Below are positions 1 through 7,963 of a DNA stretch of 10,757 nt, piece by piece (within the stretch, counting starts at the first letter, position 1; every line of letters starts with the position of its first letter). A model generated the notes under the pieces. That model was not told where the DNA came from. It worked only from the letters and a program-made list of their open reading frames with translations, and ran no database searches. This DNA is from Candidatus Woesearchaeota archaeon (GTDB taxonomy: Archaea > Nanobdellota > Nanobdellia > Woesearchaeales > 21-14-0-10-32-9), in NCBI GenBank assembly GCA_007117145.1, contig SKHC01000045.1, forward strand, positions 1-10,757, given 5' to 3'. A program made the translations under genes and the position numbers.

Positions 1-1
1 A

Positions 2-2584
2 AAGAAAGAGATGAGAGAAATATTAGGTGGTAAAGGTGCAAACCTTGCAGAGATGACAAATCTTGGGATTCCAGTTCCGCCAGGGTTTACAATATCTACC
101 CAAACCTGTCAAAAATACTACGAGGAAGGTAGAAAAATTCCAACTGAAACCATAAAGGAAATCGATGAAAACTTGGAAAAATTAGAAAAGGCGATGTCTG
201 CAAAACTTGAAAGCACAGAAAATCCGTTGTTACTTTCAATTAGAAGTGGAGCGGTAGCAAGTATGCCAGGTATGATGGATACAGTTCTAAACCTTGGGTT
301 AAACGATGAAGTAGTACAAGGTCTAATTGAAAAAACCAATAATCCAAGATTTGCTTGGGATTCTTACAGGCGTTTTATAAACATGTTTGGAGATGTTGTT
401 TTAGGCGTTGACCATCACTTCTTTGAAGAATTGCTTGATAAAAAGAAGGCAAGTAAAGGAGTTCAATTCGACACAGACCTTACAAGTGATGACTTAAAAG
501 ATTTAGTAGGGGAGTACAAAGAATTAGTTAAAGAAAGAACAAATAAGCCATTCCCAACAAATGCTAAAGAGCAATTACTATTATCGATAGAGGCAGTTTT
601 TAAGTCTTGGAATAATGAAAGGGCAAATCACTACAGGAAGATGCACAGCCTTCATCATTTAATTGGAACAGCAGTAAACGTTCAGGCTATGGTGTTTGGA
701 AACATGGGAGATACTTCAGGTACAGGTGTTTGTTTTACAAGAGATCCAAGTACAGGTGAAAACGTGTTTTACGGGGAATACTTAATGAATGCTCAAGGTG
801 AAGACGTAGTAGCTGGTATTAGAACTCCAAAGCCAATTTCACAACTAAAAGATACAATGCCGCACGCATACGATGAATTAGTTGAAATCTACAAGAAACT
901 TGAAAAGCACTACAAGGACATGCAAGACATGGAGTTCACAATCCAAGATAAAAAGCTCTACATATTGCAAACAAGAAATGGTAAAAGAACAGCTCAGGCA
1001 GCAGTAAAAATTGCAATAGATATGGTTGAAGAAGGTTTAATTACAAAGAAAGAAGCAGTTTTAAGAGTGGATCCTGCTCAGTTAGACCAATTACTACACA
1101 AACAATTAGATACTATTGCAAAGCAAAAGCATGAGTCAATAGCTAAAGGTTTGCCAGCAAGTCCTGGTGCTGCAGTTGGAAAAATTGCGTTTGACAACCA
1201 GTCAGCTGTTGAAATGAAAAAAGCAGGAGATACAGTTATCCTTGTTAGAAGTGAGACGAGTCCTGAAGACTTGATAGGTATGGAGGCAGCTCAAGGAATA
1301 CTCACTTCGAAAGGAGGTATGACAAGTCACGCAGCAGTTGTTGCAAGAGGTATGGGTAAGTGTTGTGTTAGTGGAGTATCGGAAGCTAAAGTGTCGCATA
1401 AATTAAAAACGCTTACGATAGGAGATGAAACTTTTAGTGAAGGAGATTATATAACACTTGAAGGTAGCCTTGGAGAAGTTTTTAAAGGTAAAATCCCGAC
1501 AGTTGACCCAGAGCTAAGCGGTAGTTTCGGTAAACTTATGGAGTGGGCTGATGAGTTTAGAACTTTAAAAATTAGAACAAATGCAGATACTCCAAAAGAT
1601 GCAAGTAAAGCAATTAGTTTTGGAGCAGAAGGAATAGGGCTTTGTAGAACTGAGCACATGTTCTTTGAAGGAGATAGGATTAAGGCAGTTAGGGAAATGA
1701 TACTATCAAACACCAAAGAGGAAAGAGAAAAAGCACTTGCAAAACTAAAGCCTTACCAAATGCAAGACTTCTATGAACTCTTCAAAATAATGGATGGATT
1801 GCCAATAACAATTAGGCTTTTAGATCCGCCTTTGCACGAGTTCTTGCCACAATCTCAAGAAGACATAAAAGAGCTTGCATCGCAATTCAACAAGTCAGTT
1901 GAAGATGTTAAGCAAAAAATTGAAAGTCTTCACGAGGTAAACCCAATGCTTGGGCATAGGGGTTGTAGGCTTGGAATAACTTATCCTGAGATTACAAAGA
2001 TGCAATCTGAAGCAATCTTTGAAGCTGCAAAAAAAGCAAGCAGTGAAGGAATAAAAGTATTCCCTGAAGTTATGATTCCACTTGTGGGTCAAGTAGAAGA
2101 GCTTGAAAATCAAAGAGCGGTAGTTGAAGCGACAGCAAACGAAGTGTTGAAAGATGCACAAAACGTTAAATACCTTGTAGGTACTATGATTGAGGTGCCA
2201 AGAGCTGCGATTACTGCAGAGAAAATCGTTAAGCACGCAGACTTCTTTAGCTTTGGTACAAATGATTTGACTCAGATGACTTTCGGGTTTTCAAGAGATG
2301 ACGTTGGTACATTTGTTCCAAAGTTCCAAGATCTTGGAATACTAAGAGATGATCCGTTCCAAGTCTTAGATGCAGAAGGTGTTGGTTTCCTAGTTAAGCT
2401 AGCTGTTGATAAGGCAAGAAAGGAAAAGCCAGATATCAAGTTAGGTATTTGTGGTGAGCATGGTGGGGAGCCAAGAAGCGTTGAGTTTTGCTACAAAGTT
2501 GGTTTAAACTACGTTTCTTCAAGTCCGTTTAGAGTGCCAATTGCAAGACTTGCAGCAGCTCAGGCGAGTTTGAAAGAAAACTAA
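2..2584 (+). CDS. ppdK: Pyruvate, phosphate dikinase (5'-truncated by window edge)
   Basis: This enzyme interconverts pyruvate, ATP and phosphate with phosphoenolpyruvate, AMP and pyrophosphate in the cytoplasm, serving glycolysis or gluconeogenesis. The first ATG is at 11, but the frame is open to the edge and the preceding codons read KKE, giving KKEMREILGGKGANLAEM, which matches the internal start of the family's ATP-grasp domain. The real start therefore lies outside, about 12-15 codons upstream. Numbering from the ATG at 11, the nucleotide-binding domain fills roughly residues 1-340. The phosphohistidine domain has GGMTSHAAVVARGMGK with His440 as swivelling catalytic histidine and Thr438 where regulatory phosphorylation occurs in some homologues. 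The C-terminal TIM barrel has RLLDPPLHEFLP, GTNDLTQMTFGFSRDD and GICGEHGG with catalytic Cys814. With the missing codons the length fits the usual ~875 residues. All key residues are present, so it should be active. It converges on the ATPase gene with 27 bases between stop codons. Confidence 0.97.
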   Translation, partial: KKEMREILGGKGANLAEMTNLGIPVPPGFTISTQTCQKYYEEGRKIPTETIKEIDENLEKLEKAMSAKLESTENPLLLSIRSGAVASMPGMMDTVLNLGLNDEVVQGLIEKTNNPRFAWDSYRRFINMFGDVVLGVDHHFFEELLDKKKASKGVQFDTDLTSDDLKDLVGEYKELVKERTNKPFPTNAKEQLLLSIEAVFKSWNNERANHYRKMHSLHHLIGTAVNVQAMVFGNMGDTSGTGVCFTRDPSTGENVFYGEYLMNAQGEDVVAGIRTPKPISQLKDTMPHAYDELVEIYKKLEKHYKDMQDMEFTIQDKKLYILQTRNGKRTAQAAVKIAIDMVEEGLITKKEAVLRVDPAQLDQLLHKQLDTIAKQKHESIAKGLPASPGAAVGKIAFDNQSAVEMKKAGDTVILVRSETSPEDLIGMEAAQGILTSKGGMTSHAAVVARGMGKCCVSGVSEAKVSHKLKTLTIGDETFSEGDYITLEGSLGEVFKGKIPTVDPELSGSFGKLMEWADEFRTLKIRTNADTPKDASKAISFGAEGIGLCRTEHMFFEGDRIKAVREMILSNTKEEREKALAKLKPYQMQDFYELFKIMDGLPITIRLLDPPLHEFLPQSQEDIKELASQFNKSVEDVKQKIESLHEVNPMLGHRGCRLGITYPEITKMQSEAIFEAAKKASSEGIKVFPEVMIPLVGQVEELENQRAVVEATANEVLKDAQNVKYLVGTMIEVPRAAITAEKIVKHADFFSFGTNDLTQMTFGFSRDDVGTFVPKFQDLGILRDDPFQVLDAEGVGFLVKLAVDKARKEKPDIKLGICGEHGGEPRSVEFCYKVGLNYVSSSPFRVPIARLAAAQASLKEN

Positions 2585-2591
2585 AAACCAA

Positions 2592-2613
2592 TTTTTTTCT
2601 TTTTTTTTCTTTT
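2592..2613 (+). terminator. T-rich transcription terminator of ppdK
   Basis: Starting 8 bases after the ppdK stop, the plus strand has T runs of 7, 9 and 4 interrupted by single C residues. Archaeal RNA polymerase terminates on such T-tracts without needing a hairpin. The tract overlaps the last bases of the ATPase stop codon on the other strand, where it reads as A-rich and would not act as a terminator. Confidence 0.7.
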
Positions 2614-5338
2614 ATTCTATAATCATATTTACTCCACGTTGCTTTTTTTGTTCAGCCAGTTCGCTTCTAATAACTAGTTTGAAAAGCTCTGACATTAAAA
2701 GCACAGGGCTGCTTATCAAAATAATAACTAGCCATTCCATACCAGTTATCGGAATTGTTCCAAGCAACATGTTAAACCATGGGTCGTAGATACTGTAAAG
2801 TACTAGTATTGCGCTTACTACAATTCCTAAGTAGAAGTATTTGTTTTCAAGCATTTTCTTGTCAAATATAGTTGTGTGTAGCCTTCTCGCGTTGAATGCG
2901 TGGAATAACTCACCGATAATTATGCTAAGGAACGCGTATGTTCTTGCAGTTTCAATGCTTCCTCCGCCGTAATTCATTTCCCATAAAAATAAGGCCATAG
3001 CGCTTACAATCATTAAAGGTACAAGCGTTGCCATCTTAAGTAATATGTATCCGCTTAATATTTTTTCTTTGGGGTGCCTTGGTAAGTTATGCATAACTTT
3101 TGGGTTAGTGCTTTCTATACTCAGTCCAAGTGCAGGTAAGCTACTAATAATTACATTAATAAAAAGTATCATGAGTGCAGTTAGTGGTGTTAAAAGGTTT
3201 AGCATTATAGCAAGAAGTATAAGTCCAACTTCTGCAGCGTTAACGCTAAGTAAAAAGTAGCTAAACCTTCTAATATTACTATATATAGTTCTTCCTTCTT
3301 TGATTGCTGAGACAATTGAGCTAAAAGCGTCATCAGTTAGTATCATGTTGCTAGCTTCTCTTGCAACGTCTGTTCCTTCTTTGCCCATGCTAACTCCAAT
3401 GTCTGCTTTCTTTAAAGCAGGGGCGTCGTTTACTCCATCTCCGGTCATTGCTACGATTTCTCCAATTCTTTGAAGACTGCTCACAATTCGAAATTTGTGC
3501 TCAGGAGTTACCCTTGCAAATATTGCTGTGCTAACTATTTCTTTGTCTAGTTGTTTGTCAGTTAATTTGTCAAGTTCTTTTCCTTCAATTACTTTGTTGT
3601 ATTCTTCATTTACAATTCCAAGCTTTAACCCTATTGCTTGCGCTGTGTTTTTGTGATCTCCTGTAATCATAATTATTCTAATACCTGCAGTTTTACATTG
3701 CTCTATGCTTTCAAACACTTCTTCTCTTACAGGGTCATGTATTCCGACAATTCCTTCAAATACAAATCCGTGGGCTAACTCTTTTTTGTTCTTACCATTA
3801 TTTAGTTTCTTAGTTGCAAGTGCCAAAACCCTAAGTGCGCTGCTTGAGTATTCGTGAAGTATTCTTTCAATTTCTTCTACGTCTTTTTTTGTTATCTTTC
3901 TAATTTTTCCTTTGCTTCTAATGTACTTTGATTTTTCCAGGACTTTTTCTGCTGCTCCTTTAAGGTATGCTGTGTGTTCTGTGCCTTCTTTGTTAATTGT
4001 GATCATAAATTTTTTGCTAGAGTCAAATGGTTCTTCAAACACCCTCTTATTTTCATTGCGAACATTTTCTTCTTTGTATCCTGCACTTGTTGCAAGTCCT
4101 AGCAGTGCTCCTTCAGTTGGTTCGCCGATTAATTGCCATCCTTTCTTATCCTTTCTAATCTCGGCGTTGTTACATAGAATTGCGCATTTGAATAAGTGTT
4201 TGTGTTTGGCAAGCATATTCTTATTAATCTTTTTTCCATCAACAGTAAAGTTTTCGTGTGGTTCGTATGGGTGGCCGTCGATTTCTACTTCGTCTCCTTG
4301 ACAATTATATTTGACAGTCATCATCTTGTTTTGTGTTAGTGTTCCAGTTTTATCTGTGCATATAACTGTGGTGGTTCCAAGAGTTTCAACGCTTGCCATG
4401 TCTTTGACGATAGCGTTTTTCTTTGCCATCTTTGCTATCCCGCTACTTAAAGCCATTGTGAGTGCTAGGGGAAATTCTTCTGGTATCCCTGCAACTGCGA
4501 GTGCTGCTACAAGTATCAGTGTTGCAGTCAAGTCTTCTCCTCTTCCAATCAAAATAGTCAAAGCGACTATGCTAAGTCCGATAACTGCCCAGCTTATTCT
4601 TCCGCTCATCACATCTATTTTTCTTTGAAGAGGAGTTTTTTCCATTTTGATACTGCTCAAAGTTTTGCTGATCTTTCCAATTTCAGTATCAAGTCCTGTT
4701 GCAAAAACAACTCCGATTCCAGTTCCACTCATAACACTTGTTCCGCTGAAAAGCACGTTTTTTCTATCACTTAAATCAACGTTTTCTTTAGTTATGACGC
4801 TCGCAGTTTTATTCTTACTTTGACTTTCTCCTGTGAGTATACTTTCATTGACAGCTATGTTGCTTGCTTGAATTAATCTAATGTCTGCTGGAAGAATTAT
4901 TCCTCTTTTAATTACAACAATATCTCCAGGTACCAAATGTTCACTTAGTATCAACTCTTTCTTTCCATCTCTGATTACTTCAACTTTCTTTGTTGTAAGA
5001 TTGGAGAGTGCTTCAACACTTTTTTCTGCTCTGTATTCGTGGAAGAATCCAAGTACAACAGAAAATGCGATGACAAATAATATGCTATAAAACTCTATCA
5101 TCTGTCCAAGAATAAACGTAATTACGCTTGTTCCCATTAATATGTAAATTAACAAACTGTTAAATTTTCTAAAGAAAAGTTTCAATGCTTTGAATTTTTG
5201 TTCTTCTTTAATCTTGTTTTCGCCAAATAATTTAAGTCTTTTTTCAAATTCCGCCAAGCTAAGACCGTCTCTATGGCTGTGTAAGGAGTTTAGAGTTTCT
5301 TCTATTGTTTTGTTGTACCACCCCTTTTTTTTCTTCAT
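2612..5338 (-). CDS. P2-type (PMR1/SERCA-like) cation-transporting ATPase
   Basis: This is a ten-helix membrane pump that couples ATP hydrolysis through a phospho-aspartate to cation transport. It has an N-terminal cation-ATPase domain (residues ~7-43), helices M1-M2 (~58-99), an actuator domain with TGES at 169-172, and M3-M4 (~248-292) with PEEFP at 286-290. Next come the phosphorylation motif DKTGT (Asp329), a nucleotide-binding domain with KGAAE at 460-464, TGD at 559-561 and the hinge TGDGVND at 632-638, then M5-M10 (~693-884). Aligning without gaps to SERCA, Glu287 (M4), Asn700 and Glu703 (M5), Asn728 (M6) and Glu810 (M8) match cation ligands E309, N768, E771, N796 and E908. T799 and D800 are replaced by Ile731 and Ser732. 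Ca2+ or Mn2+ transport is the family default, but the ion is uncertain. The ATG at 5338 lies 28 bases after a TATA-box centre, so the transcript is probably leaderless. Confidence 0.95.
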   Translation of the reverse strand: MKKKKGWYNKTIEETLNSLHSHRDGLSLAEFEKRLKLFGENKIKEEQKFKALKLFFRKFNSLLIYILMGTSVITFILGQMIEFYSILFVIAFSVVLGFFHEYRAEKSVEALSNLTTKKVEVIRDGKKELILSEHLVPGDIVVIKRGIILPADIRLIQASNIAVNESILTGESQSKNKTASVITKENVDLSDRKNVLFSGTSVMSGTGIGVVFATGLDTEIGKISKTLSSIKMEKTPLQRKIDVMSGRISWAVIGLSIVALTILIGRGEDLTATLILVAALAVAGIPEEFPLALTMALSSGIAKMAKKNAIVKDMASVETLGTTTVICTDKTGTLTQNKMMTVKYNCQGDEVEIDGHPYEPHENFTVDGKKINKNMLAKHKHLFKCAILCNNAEIRKDKKGWQLIGEPTEGALLGLATSAGYKEENVRNENKRVFEEPFDSSKKFMITINKEGTEHTAYLKGAAEKVLEKSKYIRSKGKIRKITKKDVEEIERILHEYSSSALRVLALATKKLNNGKNKKELAHGFVFEGIVGIHDPVREEVFESIEQCKTAGIRIIMITGDHKNTAQAIGLKLGIVNEEYNKVIEGKELDKLTDKQLDKEIVSTAIFARVTPEHKFRIVSSLQRIGEIVAMTGDGVNDAPALKKADIGVSMGKEGTDVAREASNMILTDDAFSSIVSAIKEGRTIYSNIRRFSYFLLSVNAAEVGLILLAIMLNLLTPLTALMILFINVIISSLPALGLSIESTNPKVMHNLPRHPKEKILSGYILLKMATLVPLMIVSAMALFLWEMNYGGGSIETARTYAFLSIIIGELFHAFNARRLHTTIFDKKMLENKYFYLGIVVSAILVLYSIYDPWFNMLLGTIPITGMEWLVIILISSPVLLMSELFKLVIRSELAEQKKQRGVNMIIE

Positions 5339-5362
5339 AAATTTTAGAACTCGTATCTTAAC

Positions 5363-5370
5363 TATTTAAA
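5363..5370 (-). promoter_or_regulatory. TATA box of the cation ATPase gene
   Basis: The minus strand reads TTTAAATA, preceded by purine-rich GTAAGG as a possible BRE. The centre is about 28 bases before the ATG at 5338, so transcription would start at or next to the start codon. It begins two bases after the stop of the upstream phosphatase gene, giving the ATPase its own promoter. Confidence 0.6.
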
Positions 5371-5372
5371 CC

Positions 5373-6119
5373 TTACTTAAAGAACGCGTAGTGTTTTGCG
5401 CCTTCAATTATTCCAAGCACATAGTTTTCTTTGGCAATATACACTTTGCCTTCAAGTTTTTTTTTTAAATCATCGTGTGCGTTTCCAACCAGAACTCCTT
5501 TATATCCTGCAGTTAATGGGTGATAGTCGTTTCCGCTATCTCCACTGTATAAAACATCTCGTTTACTAACTCCTAGTTTGCTTCTGACAAATTCAAGTGC
5601 GCCTTCTTTGTTTATCCCTTTAGGTTGAACATCTAAAAGACCTATCTCTTCTTCTGTGTCATAGCTATAGATTACTTCACATTTAATTTTGGCTTCTTCA
5701 AGTTTTTTTAAAACCAAATCTACGTTTTCCCCGTCTTCCACGTAGTAGCTTTGTTTGAACTTGTTTTGTTTTATTTTTTCTTGCTCTTTTAAAAAAGTAA
5801 CCTCGCTAAGCACTTCTCGTATATATGATGAGTCGTGCATGTTCCAAATCTTTGTCTGGACTTCATCCCACTCCTTAACTCTTTCAAATTCTTCGTTGTA
5901 GATACTTGTTCCAACATCGCAAATATAATACTTAGCCAATGGAGGTTGATACTTAGAGATTCCATCTCTCATTAATTTCAAGTATCTTCCAGTTACGAAA
6001 ACTAACTCAACATCGTTCCTTTCAACTAATCCTTTAAATTCTTCCATGGCGTTTTCTCTTATTTTCTCTTTGCCATTGCTAAACAACGTTCTATCCAAAT
6101 CAGTTGCGATTATCTTCAT
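5373..6119 (-). CDS. HAD-IIB phosphatase, sucrose-phosphate-phosphatase-like
   Basis: This 248-residue cytoplasmic HAD hydrolase probably removes phosphate from a sugar phosphate. Motif I is DLDRT with nucleophile Asp7 and acid/base Asp9. Motif II is VTGR (Thr43), the motif III lysine lies in QPKGINK (Lys167/Lys171), and motif IV is SGDSGND (Asp194, Asp198). The cap segment contains CDVGTSIY (68-74), QSYYVE (123-128) and LDVQPKGINKEGAL (162-175), which resemble the sucrose-phosphate phosphatase group (S6PP) more than the Cof or mannosyl-phosphoglycerate phosphatase groups. Trehalose- or glucosylglycerate-phosphate phosphatase remain possible. The start overlaps the stop of the upstream glycosidase gene by four bases (ATGA), so the two are one transcription unit and probably translationally coupled. 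No promoter of its own is seen. Class is secure; substrate is inferred. Confidence 0.85.
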   Translation of the reverse strand: MKIIATDLDRTLFSNGKEKIRENAMEEFKGLVERNDVELVFVTGRYLKLMRDGISKYQPPLAKYYICDVGTSIYNEEFERVKEWDEVQTKIWNMHDSSYIREVLSEVTFLKEQEKIKQNKFKQSYYVEDGENVDLVLKKLEEAKIKCEVIYSYDTEEEIGLLDVQPKGINKEGALEFVRSKLGVSKRDVLYSGDSGNDYHPLTAGYKGVLVGNAHDDLKKKLEGKVYIAKENYVLGIIEGAKHYAFFK

Positions 6120-7243
6120 ATGAACACTTTTTCTCCTTCAATATATTTTTCGACCATGATGATTGGGGCTGCGCTCCATGCTAAGTTGTACGTTCCTTTT
6201 TCTTCGAACGTTTTCCCGTTCACGTATTCAGGGAAGTTTTCAAGTCTTAAAAGTCCTCTAAGGTACTTAGCTGAATGTCCTTCGTCAGTTGTGGCGTAAA
6301 AGCCAGTGATCACTGGCCAAAGCCCGCAGTTGTGATATTCGTATGGTTTGTTTTTGAATTCGTTTAAGTAATTATTTTTCAAAAGTTGGAATTCGTAGCC
6401 AGCTTTAATCACGGGGTAAAACGCAGGTATCAAATACTTAGTTTTATGAGTGAATCTTTTTCTTATGAATCTGTGTATGTCTTGTTTTTCTTCCTCAGTT
6501 AATATGTCAAAGTGCAATGCTAAACTATTTCCAAATCCGCAGAATTTGGCGCTGTACTTTCCTGGGTTAAAGTATGCTATCATATATGGTTTTTCTACTT
6601 TGTGCTTATACATCGGTTTGTGGTAGATAAGCTCTTCTCCTTTGTAAAAATTTGTTCTAATCAATAGTTTTAGTCTTTCTTTTCTTCTTTTAGTTTCCAA
6701 GTCTACTTCTCCAATCAATTTTAGCATGTCCAAGTATTCTTGCAGTGCTTTGTAATACAACACTTCATCATAAAGTACGTATCCTTGTTGCACGTATTCG
6801 TCTGCCCAGTCCCCGCTTAGTGGAACGTATAGTAATCCTTTATCATTAATTTCTAGGCTTCTAAGTAAAAGCACAATCTTTTTTATTTTGTCGATATTGG
6901 CTCTTAAGAATTTTAAGTCATTGTATCTTTTTACGTATTGGCCAACACCAATTATTAACCACATGTTAACATCAACTCTACCGCAACTTCCGCCAAAGCT
7001 AACATCTCCTTTAAGCCCGACGTTGCTAGGTATTTGTCCTGTGACGTTTTGGTGTTTTAGTAAAGTTTGCAAAGTTCTAAGAACTGTTTTTTCAAATCCT
7101 TTGCTCATCATTGCTGCAAGGCAACAAATAACTCCATCCCTTGCCCAAACCCTGTTATAATTAGCTTTAGTTTTGGGTGTTGCCACAAATCCTATGTCAG
7201 TTTCACAGTTTTTTAAAAGTTGAATAGCTCTTTCATAACTCAT
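6116..7243 (-). CDS. (alpha/alpha)6-barrel glycoside hydrolase, GH100 invertase-like
   Basis: This 375-residue protein has the pattern of (alpha/alpha)6-barrel glycosidases. Numbering from the GTG at 7249, it has YNRVWARDGV (31-40), GGSCGRVDVNMW (86-97), GDWADEYVQQGYVLYDEVLYYKAL (146-169) and YEYHNCGLWP (303-312). These correspond in order to the RD motif, the RVxxVD/W segment, the general-acid segment and the YHNGGxWP segment of neutral/alkaline invertases. Asp150 is the best candidate general acid. It is shorter than typical GH100 invertases (~460 residues or more), and a glucoamylase or amylo-1,6-glucosidase-type activity cannot be excluded. No signal peptide is seen, so it acts inside the cell. 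I chose the ATG at 7243 over the in-frame GTG at 7249, because the TATA box centre lies 26 bases before the ATG but only 20 before the GTG. It is the first gene of a unit with the HAD phosphatase. Confidence 0.8.
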   Translation of the reverse strand: MSYERAIQLLKNCETDIGFVATPKTKANYNRVWARDGVICCLAAMMSKGFEKTVLRTLQTLLKHQNVTGQIPSNVGLKGDVSFGGSCGRVDVNMWLIIGVGQYVKRYNDLKFLRANIDKIKKIVLLLRSLEINDKGLLYVPLSGDWADEYVQQGYVLYDEVLYYKALQEYLDMLKLIGEVDLETKRRKERLKLLIRTNFYKGEELIYHKPMYKHKVEKPYMIAYFNPGKYSAKFCGFGNSLALHFDILTEEEKQDIHRFIRKRFTHKTKYLIPAFYPVIKAGYEFQLLKNNYLNEFKNKPYEYHNCGLWPVITGFYATTDEGHSAKYLRGLLRLENFPEYVNGKTFEEKGTYNLAWSAAPIIMVEKYIEGEKVFI

Positions 7244-7264
7244 ATACACATCTCAGAATTAATA

Positions 7265-7274
7265 TTATATATAA
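7265..7274 (-). promoter_or_regulatory. TATA box of the glycosidase-phosphatase unit
   Basis: The sequence TTATATATAA is its own reverse complement. On the minus strand its centre is 26 bases before the ATG at 7243, placing the transcription start at that ATG (leaderless). It sits in the short gap after the hydrolase stop codon, so read-through from the hydrolase gene is also possible. Confidence 0.6.
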
Positions 7275-7278
7275 TTAA

Positions 7279-7881
7279 CTACTTGTGTTTTTTTATGTTA
7301 GAAATTAAGTCTTCAAATTCTGGTTGTAGAAAATGTCCGTTTGCACTTTCATATATCATAAACGTAGATTTCTTGAGTTTTTCTTGGTATTTATTTTTTT
7401 GGCTTTCAGGTATTATAGGGTCGTCTAAGCTAAAATAAAGGTATACGTTTTTGCATTGCTCTTCAATCTTTCCTAAATCATTTTGTAACAGCCAGTCTTC
7501 AGTTAAATCTTCTCCTGTTAAACTATCTTCGTGTGGAGGTGCTACTAAATGTACGCTTTTAATCTTTTTTGGATACAAATTCTCGCTTAAGTATTTAGCT
7601 AGAAATATTCCTCCAAGTGAAAAACCAATTAAAGTCACGCCGTCTTCAATGAATTCTGTGTGCCTTTCAAAGTGTATCTTCCACTCCAAGTACTTTGAGT
7701 TTTCTTTGCAGGGCATCTTAGGTTTTATTATTTGATACTCATTTAATTCATCGTTCATGTATTCTTCGTTCCAGTGAGGTAAGTTTTCTATTCTGATACT
7801 TCTTGTTTTCAAGTAATTAATGTAGTGTTCTCTTGTTTTAAAAGTCATTCCGCCGTGTATGTAAAGTATCTGTGGTTTCAT
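7279..7881 (-). CDS. Small alpha/beta hydrolase (RBBP9/YdeN-like serine hydrolase)
   Basis: This is a 200-residue single-domain alpha/beta hydrolase without signal peptide or membrane segment. IHGG at 8-11 is the oxyanion-hole strand, GFSLGG at 86-91 is the nucleophile elbow with Ser88, SLDDPIIP at 151-158 carries the acid (Asp153 or Asp154), and NGHF at 181-184 supplies His183. Length and the DDPIIP...NGHF spacing match the RBBP9/YdeN family of small serine hydrolases, whose substrates are mostly unknown; esterase-type activity is the only safe statement. The ATG at 7881 is 26 bases after the centre of a TATA box, so a leaderless transcript is likely. It diverges from the kinase gene. The glycosidase unit follows closely on the same strand, but nothing in the protein points to carbohydrate binding. 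Confidence 0.85.
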   Translation of the reverse strand: MKPQILYIHGGMTFKTREHYINYLKTRSIRIENLPHWNEEYMNDELNEYQIIKPKMPCKENSKYLEWKIHFERHTEFIEDGVTLIGFSLGGIFLAKYLSENLYPKKIKSVHLVAPPHEDSLTGEDLTEDWLLQNDLGKIEEQCKNVYLYFSLDDPIIPESQKNKYQEKLKKSTFMIYESANGHFLQPEFEDLISNIKKHK

Positions 7882-7902
7882 GCTTTTTTGTCACTTATAC
7901 AT

Positions 7903-7912
7903 ATTATATTAA
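7903..7912 (-). promoter_or_regulatory. TATA box of the alpha/beta hydrolase gene
   Basis: The minus strand reads TTAATATAAT with its centre 26 bases before the ATG at 7881, predicting a leaderless start. It lies about 28 bases from the kinase TATA box on the opposite strand. Confidence 0.5.
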
Positions 7913-7931
7913 TTTATTGTTTTTAACAAAA

Positions 7932-7939
7932 GATATAAA
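7932..7939 (+). promoter_or_regulatory. TATA box of the kinase gene
   Basis: GATATAAA on the plus strand, preceded by the A-rich AACAAAA as a possible BRE. The centre is 28 bases before the ATG at 7964, and no Shine-Dalgarno sequence is present, so a leaderless transcript is predicted. Confidence 0.55.
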
Positions 7940-7963
7940 CACCGAACCATAATTATAATTTAT

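Noticed and set aside
11..13. ATG at 11 as the true start of ppdK
   Set aside because: The codons before it continue the family consensus (KKE before MREILGGKGANLAEM) and the frame is open to the edge; family members have about 15 more residues.
3912..4628. Open frames of 105-129 codons on plus inside the ATPase gene
   Set aside because: They lie opposite the phosphorylation and nucleotide-binding domains of an intact pump; serine- and leucine-rich, composition-driven translations without family features.
7244..7249. GTG start two codons upstream for the glycosidase
   Set aside because: The TATA box centre is only about 20 bases before it, so transcription would probably begin downstream of the GTG; the ATG at 7243 fits better.
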